A DNA stretch of 64,000 nt from Nymphaea colorata (lineage: Eukaryota > Streptophyta > Magnoliopsida > Nymphaeales > Nymphaeaceae). The stretch spans positions 1 through 64,000 of the forward strand of contig NW_022205289.1 of assembly GCF_008831285.2 (NCBI RefSeq), in the 5' to 3' direction. Positions 32,395 through 44,100 of the stretch are shown here, one piece after another. The position numbers were made by a program, and so were the translations under genes. The first letter of the stretch is position 1. Each line of letters opens with the position of its first letter. The notes beneath the pieces were generated by a model. It had not been told where the DNA came from, searched no databases, and worked only from the letters and a program-made list of their open reading frames with translations.

Positions 32395-32584
32395 CTTTAG
32401 CTTTGGTTATTCCATAGGAAGCTGACAAAAACTTGTCCACTTCATTCCAAAACTTCACGGCTTTCAATTTTAGAAACAGCGCTACGGGAGGTTCGGCCTG
32501 AGGCTTACCATTCTCAGCTAAATCCTTGTCAGTATCTCTCTTCCCATACTCGCCAGATACCATCGCAAAAGAGATAACATACAT
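32395..32584 (-). other. Possible captured exon-like stretch, unrecognised
   Basis: The minus strand is open and of non-repetitive composition from 32584 to about 32395. It encodes a plausible soluble peptide (GEYGKRDTDKDLAENGKPQ, then FWNEVDKFLSASYGITKAKG). It runs into the AT microsatellite. It lies in DNA present in this CACTA-like copy but absent from the copy at 63.2 kb, so it could be a captured host fragment. The family is not recognised and chance openness remains possible. Confidence 0.25.
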
Positions 32585-34020
32585 ACAAAGATACCTTCAA
32601 ACCCGCCAGCCAATGATTTTATTATATATATGAGCTAGTTACTTTGTGTCAACAAACTAGAAACAATGAAGATCCTCAAGAAAGCCAAATTCACTTCTAC
32701 CAGCAACTTTTGGCGATATCTTCATATTCGATTAAAACTGTTCAGATTTTTCAATTTTTTTAAAACAAGTTTCTGCGGCAGCAAAAATGTTGGCTTTTGA
32801 ACTCCTGGCGCCGCATTCCTCAGCTCTTGACATGATTGTATGAGGAATCTTTATGTTGTAAAAGTAACGTTCATGGGGAGAGCTGAATTAAAGTTTCTAA
32901 ATTTTGACAGAGACCGAAATATTATTTTTTAAAATTTTTATATAGGACAAGTGAAATTTTCTAAAATTTTTGAGTGCGGTCTAGGGCCCCTCTGCCCCTT
33001 CTAGCTGAGAGCAGACTGCTGAGCTTGTCATTCGCCTATAAAAGGTTCCCTCATAGCCAAGAGATGATGACTGTGTCCATAGATAACTTTGCAAGTGTTC
33101 TTGTTTATACTTCGGCCATGGTGGATCATGGAATGGCTCTCCATGATTGTCACTGCAAGCCACGCTGAGGTTTCATGGGTGGCATGTCTATAAATGTACC
33201 GGTTAAGGTCACTGTTAAGCCAAGGTGCGGGCTGTTGAGAGATGCTTGTTGCAAAGGACTGCTTTGGCATGGATGTGGCAACCAGCCAATGGAAGCAACA
33301 CAATTTGAGTTTTTTGTACAGCTGCCGTATAGACATAGTAGTGCTCTTGGAATGGCTTAATCGTCAGGCTGTGTAGGCTTCCTTTGCTTGAGTCGGCTTA
33401 GGATGTAAGCCAACGTAAAATTTTAGAAAAATGTTTGTTGATCTTAGTACCTTCAATTTGATATATTAATTACACAAAATGTCTACAAAACCCTCAATTT
33501 TATCCTAATTTTTGTCATCACCGGATTTCAGAGCATTGTGGCTGAATTTTGGCATCAAATTTAGACCATGTCAAATTCAGGTACACATATATTTATTCAT
33601 AGAATATTATTTTGATTAGTTGTCAAATGAATGTTTTTTTGGATGTTTGAATGTTTCCCGTCCTTAGCCTTTTTAGCCACCCATCAGTGTTTTTACCAAA
33701 TTGTTTAAATGAGTGAAAAGTTATATTTTACAATGGACTGTCTCGCTGCTGGTAGTGTTTTTACCAAAGGTCACTAACATGTTGAAAATAATATATTATT
33801 ATCGATGCGAGAGGACGTCATTAGTAGTCAATGTTTACCTATGTTTAGGTCGCGCTGGTGATACCATACACTGATGCTTTGTCCAATGTATCGATGATGA
33901 CTTTTACCGACATTCCCTTTACTAACAAAAGAATGAAATGTCGGTTAAACCATTACTGACATGCATTCTATTTTCACTGACATTTTGTGGCCGCCAGTAA
34001 TGCTTATGTTTTTTGTAGTG

Positions 34021-34619
34021 ATAGTTGAACTCTTGCCCAAGGAGTCCTCAGCTCAAGGCAGTCCCCTGCCCAAGGAAACCCCCGCTCAAAACAACCCATG
34101 CCCAAGGCATCATTTGCTTGGCATCCAACTACTCCCTACCTTCAAGTCAAGCCCAGCCTGGCCTCCCCTGTTCTCCCCTGTTCACCCTGCACGATTTAAA
34201 AGCAGTCCGATGGGAAGAGAATGTTGTTCCAGCTGTATTCAAGCTGAGTTTATTCCATAAAAAAAATATAATTTTCAAAGAGTCCTCCTACCTGTGCAAA
34301 ATTGGAAAGAGAAGACCACTATGGCGTGGAAGAATGTTGTTCATTGTCTATGTGATTGAATATTTTAATGATGTATGCAAAGAAAAAAAAAAGACGAGTG
34401 AAGCCTGAATGGTTTCCTTACTCCTTGGACGAGCAACGAATCAGACTTCATTATCTCATCAGATCGATTCCACCAAGAATATGATCCACTCAATTTATGA
34501 GTGTGGTTTATATTGTAAATGGAATATATCAATTGCAATGAGCCCGTTTTAACCCATTTGTTTGTGAAATTTTCAGAAATCCTCGTGATTTTGAAAATCA
34601 GCAATTAATGAAAATTTCT
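34021..34619. other. Intergenic DNA, nothing recognised
   Basis: A short run of GCCCAAGG-type words (34035-34110) is the only pattern. Open frames here show no domains. Confidence 0.45.
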
Positions 34620-36100
34620 AATCTTGTTGGGTTTCAAAAAGAAATCCTTAGACTTTGATCAAGTTCGAAACCACAAAAGAAATTCAATTTTTTACAAAAC
34701 CCATTTGGGAATACTTATTTCCAAAAATCCAATCATGTCCAAAATCATGCTATTTTCCAAAACTATATATATCAAGCTATTTCCAAAATCAAAATTCAAG
34801 AATCATTTCTTCAAAACGTTTCTTCCTAAAGGACTTCGCAAAAGTGATATTCCTACCCAAAGAGAAAATTTGTCAAAGCTCAAATCCTCCAAATTTTCAA
34901 ACAAATTAGTTCCTTTTGCCTACGATCTAGTAAAAAATGAGTTGAAATCAGCTTATCAAATGAATTTTTGAAATCCTATTTCAAAACTAAAATGTTAAAA
35001 CAAAGCTTATGTCCTCCACATCAAGTTGGGGCTTGGGGAATGTCTTATATTTTCTACCTCCAAGATGGACCTATGTCTATGTGAGATCAAATTTAATTAT
35101 GCATGGAGAGAAGTAGAGCGAAGCATAAATATACGTGCAGTTTATTTCATGCATACATGCACTCACTTCATGAATGCACCCACTCATATTCACTAAAATC
35201 TAAGTGAATCAAGTCAGAGTTGCTTCCATGATTAAGTCGTATTGTGACAAAAACTTGAGCACCTCGCTTTGTTTGATGCAGAAGCACAAAATTTTCAACA
35301 TGATTATGAAACCCAAACATTCAATATCAATTTCAAAATGATTCCATATTTTTTTCAAAATCAAACCGATTTTCAAATCCAAAAATTACTAAAGCAAAAT
35401 TTCATAACCTTGAGAAAATTCCAAAAAAAAAAAAATCAAAATTCAAATTTTTCCAATCAGGAAAATTATCATAAAACTAGACTTGGACACCCAATTCCAA
35501 ATTTCTAATCTCATTTCAGTATCAAAACCAACCAAATAATGTCAAATCTCTCAAAATGCCAAAACTAGATTCAAATATCAAAATCTTAAACGTAAAGATG
35601 CTTTCAAGGAAATCGATCAGGTTCCACCCATTCCAAACCCAAAATTTCAATCTCAAAGATTTGATTCTCGAAAATTTCAACTAGCCTTCAACTATCCAAT
35701 CCATTTTTTCAACATTCAATTTTGGCTTCAAAACTGAATTCCAGTTCCAAGGCTTCCAAGAGTTTTCAAGGCAAATTTCAAATCCCCAAGTCCAAAATAT
35801 CTTTGAAATTCTAAAGTTTAGCTCAAACTTTCAATTTTCAATTCCAGGATCCTAGTTTCAAAACAAATCCTTAACTGTCCAATCCCCAATTCAATTCAAA
35901 ATCCAATATTTCAATTCTCAATTTCCAATTCCAAATTCCAATTTTTGGGACCAAATCAAATTTCAATTGCTAAAATCCATGATTAATTCAAAAATTCTAT
36001 TCGAAGAATGATCTCCCAATCTTGAAAATTTTTGAAATTCAGAATTATTCTGAAATCAAATCCCCACACTTGCATGTAGAAAAAAAAAAAACTTGTCAAG
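34620..36100. repeat. Degenerate AAATTTCAAA-rich low-complexity region
   Basis: TTTCAAAA, AATTTCAA, TTCCAAAT and close variants recur throughout with no fixed period. Its complement resembles the GAAATTTTGG-rich sequence between the family X repeats (2700-2860), so it may be decayed LTR-element DNA. Open frames at 34624-34971 and 34655-34909 come from scarce stops in this biased composition. Confidence 0.5.
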
Positions 36101-36929
36101 CTTAAGAAAACTCAGACCTTGGATCAATTACCCTTGTTAATGGTGGCAGGGACGGGTCCCTTTCTCTTAAAATCAATTTTCAATCAAAACTTGATTTTTC
36201 CTGCTTCGCATGCAAACTTCCCAGCCCACACCGAGCGAAGTGGGGTGCGAACAATATGCTAATAGGTATGTTCAACCCAATTTTTGTTGTTAAAAAAAGT
36301 CACATTTTTTAAACATATTTTCAGAAGTAAAATAATGGTTTTTTAACTCATCAATCTTTTATGCATTGTGATCTCTAGAATTTATATACTAATTTTGAAT
36401 TCTGCTTTTCAACATTGGGACCGGGAAGAATGGAGGAAGAACATAGTTGCTTTCATGCATCGCCTCTGTCTCGATCAGCTCTGTTTTCTTCCTATTGTAA
36501 TAATCAATCAATTTAAACTCAGGAGGTCACAGTAAAAATCAATTGCAACCAGGGAAAAGAACACCAAATCCGATTGCAATCACAAAAGCTATTGATAGGA
36601 GTGAAGAAATACATAAATAGAAATTTATGAAAGAAATGCAAAACATTATTCCAAGAAATTCTGCATGAGAATTGAATCAATGAACAAGACGGCAAAGAAA
36701 TGACGAGTCTCAAGATGATTGAAGAAGGAAATAAAGGAGGGCAGCCAAAAAAAAAAAAAATCCAGTGGAAGTCGATGCAAAGAATATCTTCGAATTTCCA
36801 TTGGATTCTTCCCCCAGCTTCACTTGTTCGAAACTCGAAGCAAAGGATAGCTGAATTTCCAATGAGTCCAAGGTGAACTTATCCTCCCCAATTTTTGTAT
36901 CTCCAATAGCGGGTATCTAGACCTTAAAA
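36101..36929. other. Intergenic DNA, nothing recognised
   Basis: No coding or repeat signal I can support. Confidence 0.45.
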
Positions 36930-37075
36930 GAAATAAAAATAAAAATAAAATTTCACATGTAAACAAAATGTTACAAAATTCACGTGATGTAAAAATATTA
37001 AAAAATTATATTTTCGCTGTTGTTTTAAAACTATAATTCGGTCCCTCATGAAAATTCCTGACTCTGCCCTGCTTG
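36930..37075 (-). mobile_element. Fragment of the GGGGTGGARC-type element
   Basis: The minus strand reads GGGCAGAGTCAGGAATTTTC then GACCGAATTATAGTTTTAAAA, the order seen at 25125-25300 and 56150-56300. Confidence 0.5.
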
Positions 37076-37384
37076 TTTCTTAGATGGCAACATTGGAATC
37101 CAACGAAGACAAATGAGAGAGGAAAAAACACGGTCGATAAAGTTACAAACATAGAGCATGAGAAGCGAAAGTGAAAGGGCAAGAACGCACAAAGTTGATA
37201 CTTAGAAGGATGGTGTTGATTACCAGTCTATACCATTGAATAATTTTACCTGTATAGATTTGTCTTTTATGTATAGTTTGATCCTATAGAAACCTTTAAC
37301 TAGTAACTTGTTTCTAGAAAATTGTTTTGAGGAATCACTAGAATGGGAACCGTTGTCCCCATTCTAGTTATGAGCATGTATGAT

Positions 37385-37580
37385 CAGGGGCCGTACCGGG
37401 GGGCAAACTATAGTTTCAAAATTTTAACAGGGGCAGAAATACAAAAATAGAAATTTTCAAAATTTTTATATATATTAAAGTAAAATTTTTTAGATTTACA
37501 TAAAATTTTTTAAGGTTTTTAAAATCTGAGGGAGGGTGGGGGCAAGGCTCCCTGCCTGACACCCTTCCCTCCACCCTTGC
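37385..37580 (+). mobile_element. Fragment of the GGGGTGGARC-type element
   Basis: It has CAGGGGCCGTACCGGGGGGC, CTATAGTTTCAAAATTTTAA, repeated AAAATTTT and a closing GGGGGCAAGGCTCCCTGCC block. It shares composition and motif order with the other copies. Confidence 0.5.
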
Positions 37581-38225
37581 GTGTGATGTTATGGAATGAA
37601 GTTCCTAGGATGAGTGTTCTCATGTTTGATGAAAGAAAATGGGCTTGGTGATAGGGCAGACCCTCAACCCCTTCTTGGCAGAAGTCATTCCATGGCCAAT
37701 GCAAAGTGCAAGGTGAGCATCTACCTTCACGATGCATCCAATTGAAGCAACACTCACTGATGTGTTCTTGAACATACTATTATTGTGCTCTTCTTAATCC
37801 TGCCAAGTAATATGCCAACCACTATTGACTGAAGGTGAAGGAGAAAGGAGAAAAAGCTGCTACGGGGAGAGGGGAGTGTGTGGGGGAGAGAAGGCCAAGC
37901 GGTAACAAGCAAGCAATAAAAGAAATGAGAGTCAACAAAAAATTAGTATCTCGACTCCGCAGCAAAGAGGCAAAGAGGACACTAGTTAGCAAGGTAGATC
38001 ACAAGGCAATAGAGATGGCCTAAGGTATTGATGTGGCAAGCAAGAAGGAGCCAAAGAAAAGTCATGGCACAGGGTGCGGGGCCATCTCAAGTGTAAGTAT
38101 ATAACAATTGTTATAATAGTTTATTGTATCTTGTCATGCAACCTTCTATATCTTTTTAACTTATTGAAGTGCAGAGACCCTAAAAGCAATGGAAAGTTTA
38201 ACATTCGATCCTGGTGCTCATCTAA
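37581..38225. other. Intergenic DNA, no supported gene
   Basis: A 62-codon lysine-rich frame (37835-38023) has no recognisable domain. Confidence 0.4.
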
Positions 38226-39175
38226 CTCAGAATTCCATTGGCCTTCGAGTTCGATCTGCTAATTTCTTCATATTTTTGGTGGCCTTATGTAAGAACGCCT
38301 TAGCCAACTCCGTCTGCTCCTGCTAGTCGCAGACAAACTGGTAGGTGAAAGTAGGTCGTCCCTTCTCTTGAGTTGCAAGGGTATGGCACATCAATGGTTG
38401 TTGTCTAGTGGCTAATTCGAAATTGTAACAAAATTGGGCTACATCAATAACTTCACCCAATTCTTTTGATTTGCGTTGACATAGTGTTGAAGGTACGTTT
38501 CCAATAAGTCATTGATCCATTCAGTTTGGCTGTCAGTTTGCAGATGGAAACTTGTTGAGAATAATAAATCTGGACCCCACAAACGAAATACATCAGCCAA
38601 AACTTTCATGTGAAGTGGGTCACGATCACTTACGATGCTTTTTGGCACCTCCCAATGTTTCACTATGTGCTTCACAAATAACTCTGCTGTCTTCTCCATG
38701 GGACATTCCTTAGAGGCTGGGATGAAGGTCACATATTGTTAGAATCCATCCACAACCATAAGGATGGATCTGAAGCCATCAACTTTGGGCAAGCTGACGA
38801 TGCAGTTCATAGAAAGGCATTCCCATGGATGTTCTGGAATAGGCAGGGACTCCAAGGGCCGCAGTATTCTAATTTGTTCCCTTATCCCGTTGGCAAATCA
38901 AGCAAGTCTTTATGTATGCCTCAACGTCATCTCTCATTTGTAGCCAGTAGTAGCCACGTTCAAGAAGCACCAATGTCTGCTCCTGGCCAGGATGGCCTGC
39001 CCATAAAGAGTCATGACATTCCTTCAACAACTCTTGCCAAAGGTTTCTCCATCTAGGCACAAACACACCTCCACCCTTTGAAATTAGAAGTTCATCCTGC
39101 AACCAGAACTGTCGCATATTTCCCACCTCAGTAGCCACGACCAAGTGCTTGGCCACAGGGTTCTGCTTCATGCCT
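38226..39175 (-). pseudogene. Gypsy IV integrase remnant
   Basis: Minus-strand frames encode the integrase zinc-binding region (HDSLWAGHPGQEQTLVLLER, then YIKTCLICQRDKG, an H-H-C-C finger at 39171-38869). The catalytic core follows with FIPASKECPMEKT, VPKSIVSDRD (second Asp intact) and FHLQTDSQTEWINDLLETYL (38732-38439). A remnant of the C-terminal domain ends near 38226. It lacks gag, RT and LTRs. It is the same family as gypsy I and III and is truncated on both sides. The right edge meets the tandem repeat at 39175. Confidence 0.88.
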
Positions 39176-39840
39176 CAATGAATGAGCAATGCAATCTTTT
39201 AGTGCTTAAAGCCAGTTAAAGCACCTTGCAGCCGTTCTTTTGGCTCTAGCATAAAAAAAATTATTCTCTTATCACTGTCTTTTTTACTGCTCAATGCTTT
39301 TGATTAAATTCATTTTGTAACTGTCTTTTTTTTTGCTTTAGTTTCTATGAATACCCTTTGTCTATCGTAAAGAAAATGTTTTCTTGTCACTTTGTCTCTT
39401 TTGCTGGTGGATATTAGGATTAAATTCATATAACTGCCTTTTTTGCTTTAGCTTATACGAATATCCTTCGTCTATCGTAATGAAAATGATGTTGAGAAGG
39501 AAGGGTTAAACGGGCGTCTTCCTCAATGAATGAGCAATGCAATGTTTTAGTGCTTAAAGCCAGTTCAAGCACCTTGCAGCCATTGTTTTGGTTCTATAAA
39601 AATAACGTCATTCTCTTACCACTGTCTTTTTTACTGCTGGAGCTTTAGATTAAATTCATTTCATAGCTGTCCTTTTTTTTGCATTAGTTTGTATGAATAC
39701 CGTTTGTCTCTCGTAAAGAAAATAATGTTCTCATCACTTTGTCTATTTTACAGGTGGATATTATGGATTAAATTCATATCAGAACTACCTCTTTTTTGCT
39801 TTAGTGCCCTTGGTCTATCCTAATTAAAATGATGCTCTTG
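39175..39840. repeat. Two-level tandem repeat: 348-bp unit with ~120-bp subunits
   Basis: TCAATGAATGAGCAATGCAAT occurs at 39175 and 39523, followed by GTGCTTAAAGCCAGTT and GCACCTTGCAGCC in each unit. Within each unit, blocks of GATTAAATTCAT..., TTTGCTTTAG..., GAATA.C.TT.GTCTATCGTAA occur twice about 120 bp apart. Four subunits are visible. No coding signal. Confidence 0.85.
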
Positions 39841-41138
39841 TCACCTCTTAGATTGAGCCTGTGGATTCGTCCCGTGAAGAGTTGGCTCCCAAAGAGCATG
39901 AACTCATGATCATCACATGGGTGCTCTCTAGTTTCCATGAAAAAAAAAGAGGCAGAAAGGCAACCATGTGCATGGTGTCCTTTTCTTCGTTTTCTTTTCT
40001 CCTTTCTTTAATGGACAGGTAGATTGGATTCTCCATTTTTAAATGGGTTGGTTTCCCTCCATGATGAACAGATTGTCATTTATAGAGTGAGTGGAAGTTT
40101 TTGAGTGCACCCATCAACATCATTGAATCCAAATCATTTTGGCTATGAAACTAGAAGGCCCCATTGTACTAACTCTACCACTTAAATATTCTAAGTGTCC
40201 ACCACTCAAGGACTGCCTACCTCATTGATGCCCAATTCGAGCTAGGCTTTTTTTTTTGGCTTAGTTAATTGACAGAAAATGGTTTGTTATTTTACAGGAC
40301 AGGTTGGAGCATGGTAGGTTTTCAACCTCCAAAATTGAGGAACTCCGACACCATCCATTTCGAAAATTCTGACTTCCTGTTTGTGATTAAGCAATTCCAT
40401 AACTTGCCAATTAGATAAAAGGTCAAAACTCTCACACTATTTTCCTTTGGCCATAAGCGCTGCTTCGAGGCCTAAGTGGAAAGCAGGATTCTATGACCTG
40501 GTTTCCATCAGGGCCGGTTTGATGGGCAGGAAATATTTCTTGTAGCCATGTAAATAAAATTTAAAGATTTGAAAAATTTTCTTGCCCATCAAAACCTAAA
40601 GACGCCAAAATTGAAGCCATTGACTAGTAGAGCACGCGCCGTATGGTTGGTTGAGCGTCACCCACTTGCTTTTCTTCACCAAAGCAAAAGTTGGCAGTCA
40701 AAGTCCCCCCACCCAGAGCGGGTGACATGCGACAGCACCGCCACTTCTGCAAGGTTGATGGCATTCCCTCGCGGCATGAACAAATTGTACTTCTACTCAA
40801 TGGTCAGGTCACAAAACTTGGATGGGCTAAATAAAATTTTGATGTTGAAAAAAAAAATCATGCATCCAAAGAGAATTCCGACAAACGTGAGAAACAGGAA
40901 CTGTAGGTGATGTAGAAGTTTGTGGTTCGGGAATTTTTCCGGATTTATTTAGCACCAATCATGGACCTTTCCAGCCTGTAGAGCACTTCCTTCGTTTTCC
41001 TTCTCCTTTCAAGATTTAAGAAGTGGTGGACCTAAATTTGTTTGGCCTTCCTTGGTGTTCCTCTCCATCCATTTTCAGATTTCCAGTTCTCTTCCAGTGC
41101 TAGCTCTTTCTTCTACCAAGATAAAAACAGAGAAGGAG
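39841..41138. other. Upstream region of NLR1, no supported gene
   Basis: A 113-codon frame (40569-40910) shows no recognisable domain. The pyrimidine-rich stretch just before the NLR1 start (CTCTTTCTTCTACC) resembles the leader before NLR2 (CTTCTCTTTCTCTGCTC). No TATA box could be assigned with confidence. Confidence 0.4.
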
Positions 41139-44100
41139 ATGACAACAGTAATCGACACCCTTGTACAAACACCTATTTCTATTCTGTTGGAGGATGTAAC
41201 CAGCATGTTGAAAGAGAAGGTGGACCACATCTTGAATGCCAAAGATGATCTCGAGGTTCTCAAAGAGAAGTTGAGATGCTTTGAGAAGGCCCTAAAAGTC
41301 GTAGATCAGAAGCCCTTTTTCAGCAATGAGCGCAGTAGAGATCTGGAGGGAGAGCTGAAGGATGTTTCCTATGATGCCCAGGACATCATCGAAGGATACC
41401 AAACCACAATCGCACTTTGCAAAAGGGAAAAGCATTCTATAACTTCATGGTAGAAGGTAAGGAAGCCCTGGACCACTCTGTGTTCTTGGTTTAAGGAATA
41501 TGTATCTGCTTCCAACAAACTTGCAGATGATATTAAAAATATCAACCAAAAGCTTGATGAAATAAAGAAAATAATAAGATGATGGTAGATGTGTTTGGAA
41601 GAGATATTGGTGGTGAGGGTCTTGTTCATGGTGAACATGACAACCCCCCAGAGATAACCCATCACATGGGTGTACAACCACCCACAGGCAGGGAGGATGA
41701 TAAAAAGGTGATAGTAGAAAAGCTTTTGCTGAATGACCCCATAGAGAGAAGTAAGACACAAAAGCGTGGTGTTTCTATTATTTCTATTGTAGGAAAAGGT
41801 GGAATCGTCAAAACAACTCTTGCAAAAATGGTCTTTAAAGAATTTGAAGAACATTTTGGGAAACATAGATGGTGGGTTTGTGTTTCAGAAAGGCCAAACC
41901 ATAAAGATTTGGTGCGGCAGATACTAAGGGAAGTATGCAAGGGATCTGGAGAAAACCCTGATTGTTCCTTGAGTGAGTTGTGCACACAATTACGGAACGA
42001 GCTCTCAAAGGGAAAATTTTTGTTGGTCCTAGATGATGTGTTGGAACTGAAATGGTGGGAGGAAGAGGTAGAGGGAACATTGATGATGGGTCTAATGGGG
42101 AGCAATATTTTGATGACCAGTAGAAACAAAAATGTATCCTATGGGATGCGTGCTTATATGCATGAATTACGAGAATTTAGTTTTGACCAAAGCTGGGAGT
42201 TGTTTCTAAAGGAGACATTAAGAGAAGGCCAAACAGAAGAGATTTGGTGATGCACAAGATCAGAGATGTTGGAAAGAGAATAGTAAGGAAGTGTGGTGGG
42301 TTGCTGCTTGTGATTAAGACGTAGGGTCAATGATGCATACCAAAAAAATGCATACTGAAGATTGGAAATTCATCGAGGGTAGTAAGATATGGGAATGGAA
42401 GATGCCTGCAGCTGAAATTGGGGGCAAAATTCTTCCAGGTCTCATGGCTATGATGACTTGCTGCATTATTTGAAGAGTTGTTTTGTTTATTTATACAAAG
42501 GATTATGAAATTGAAAGGGAGACATTGATAAGGCAGTGGGTGGCGCATGGATTGATTGAGGAAAAGGACGGCATAGATGTGGAAGTGACAGCAAACCAAT
42601 ATATTAAAGATCTGAAACCGATGCTTGATTGAAGAAAACCATAGTAGATTTTTTGAGGGCACTTGTCTGAAGTTGCATGACATTTTGCATTACCTTGCCT
42701 TATGTATTGGTGGCAAGGAATATAGCCATGCCTCTGAGCACACCCGCCATCTGTCATTATTTGGTGTCAACGATGCAGAAGTGCACAAGCGTAATGCCTC
42801 GGAAGCAGCAAATAAGTTGTGCACATTGTTGGACCATGCAGAATTGCGTTGATCCATATTAATGGCAATTTCAAATGGTTGAGGGTGTTGTCATTGCCAT
42901 GTTTAATGGATGAGCTGCCAAAGTCCATTGAAGACTTTTCACTTCTAAAATATCTCAATCTAAGCTGGTTTAATGTGAGATGGTTGCCCAGTTCAATCGC
43001 AGACTCTGTAACTTGCTAACGTTGGATTTATGTTACAGTCAAATCGAAGAGTTGCACAAGGAAATGGGCAAACTGTGCAACTTGAGGCATCTTGGCCTGA
43101 AAGATACAGTGAAATTGCAATTTGTAGCCGAAGGACTAGGGAAGCTTACTAATTTACGGACCTTGCATAGGTTTATGGTATGCGATGACAAAGGGAAGAC
43201 AAGTGGTTGCAATATTAATGAACTGAAATAGTTGAACAAACTGAAGGGGTAATTGTCGATTGAAGGTTTGCGGGGAGAAAGGGTGAAAGTGATCGATGCA
43301 AAGAATGTACATCTTAAGGAGAGGCATGAGCTAATTGGTGTGGAATTGGACTTCAAGGTGGGAGACAATGACACAGTGGATAGTGCTTCTGAGAGAGGGG
43401 TTGCTGGAGGTGGAATTGGGATGGAGTGTATAAAGGAGATGGGCCTGCGTGTATTTGGACACCAACTATGTGGAGCTGCGTTGCTACGCCTAGAATGTTG
43501 CCCATCATGGGCAACAGTGATAGGAATTAAATCATTGGAAGAATTGAAGGTCAAGTACTGCCCAACATTGTATGAATTGTCGAGCATGCCTTTGCTGAAG
43601 TCCTTGAAGATTTGGGAGTGTGATGGGCTTCACACGATTGGTGACTTGCCGGCATTGGAGTCATTGGATGTGAACATATGTAAAAAGCTGAAGACTCTCG
43701 CTAACATGCCTTCATTGAAGTCCTTGAATATTAGGAAGTGTGATGGGCTCAACACTATTCGTGATTGGTCTGCCCTTAAGTGGTTGACAGTGGATGAATG
43801 TGAAAGGCTGAAGACTCTCGCTAACATGCCTGTGTTGGAGTCGTTGGAGGTGAAGGGATGTGGTAGGGTAGAGCAAGTAGCTGATGATCACATGCCAGCT
43901 TTAAAGGGGTTGTGGTTGTCTGACCTGAACATTTTGAAGCAGCTCCCTACTCGCCTTCCTTCACTTGAACTGCACGTGAAGCATTTACCCAACTGGGAAT
44001 CAACATTTACTTCTATGCCATGCTTAAGAAGGGCGTTTTTTAACAATTGTCCAACGATGCAGACAGAAGTCTTGATTTATGCTCTATCGGAGCGGGTGGG

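Larger units (their letters stand above)
31845..33480 (+). repeat. CACTA-interior segment shared with 63168-64000
   Basis: AGATGCAGGT..AGC, GACATCAACCCA, ACGTCTTCTTGCATAATCCA, AAGACACATGAAGGATGCTCA, ATTGTCAC.GCAAGCCA and CCAATGGAAGCAACACAATTTGAG occur in the same order in both places. Relative to the other copy this one carries about 840 extra bases (32160-33000), which hold a TA microsatellite, a possible exon-like stretch and a GGGGC-type element fragment. No function is assigned. Confidence 0.85.
30553..34020 (-). mobile_element. CACTA-like non-autonomous element, ~3.5 kb
   Basis: The right end read on minus is CACTACAAAAAACATAAGCA, the canonical CACTA terminus. The left end (plus) CACAAAAAAAAACAAAAGCA is a damaged match that continues GCATTATTG...AAACGTCA against GCATTACTG...AAATGTCA. 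Subterminal GTCAGTAA/GACATT words recur on both sides. No transposase was found. Most of the interior (31845-33480) recurs at 63168-64000. The 3-bp target duplication is not evident, so the left boundary is less certain. Confidence 0.7.

Noticed and set aside
40569-40910. 113-codon open frame upstream of NLR1 as a partner gene
   Set aside because: No domain, ordinary intergenic composition and no counterpart upstream of NLR2.
41369-41866. Long minus-strand open frames across NLR1 (41369-42129)
   Set aside because: They are shadows of the plus-strand CC and NB-ARC coding sequence, which carries the recognisable motifs.
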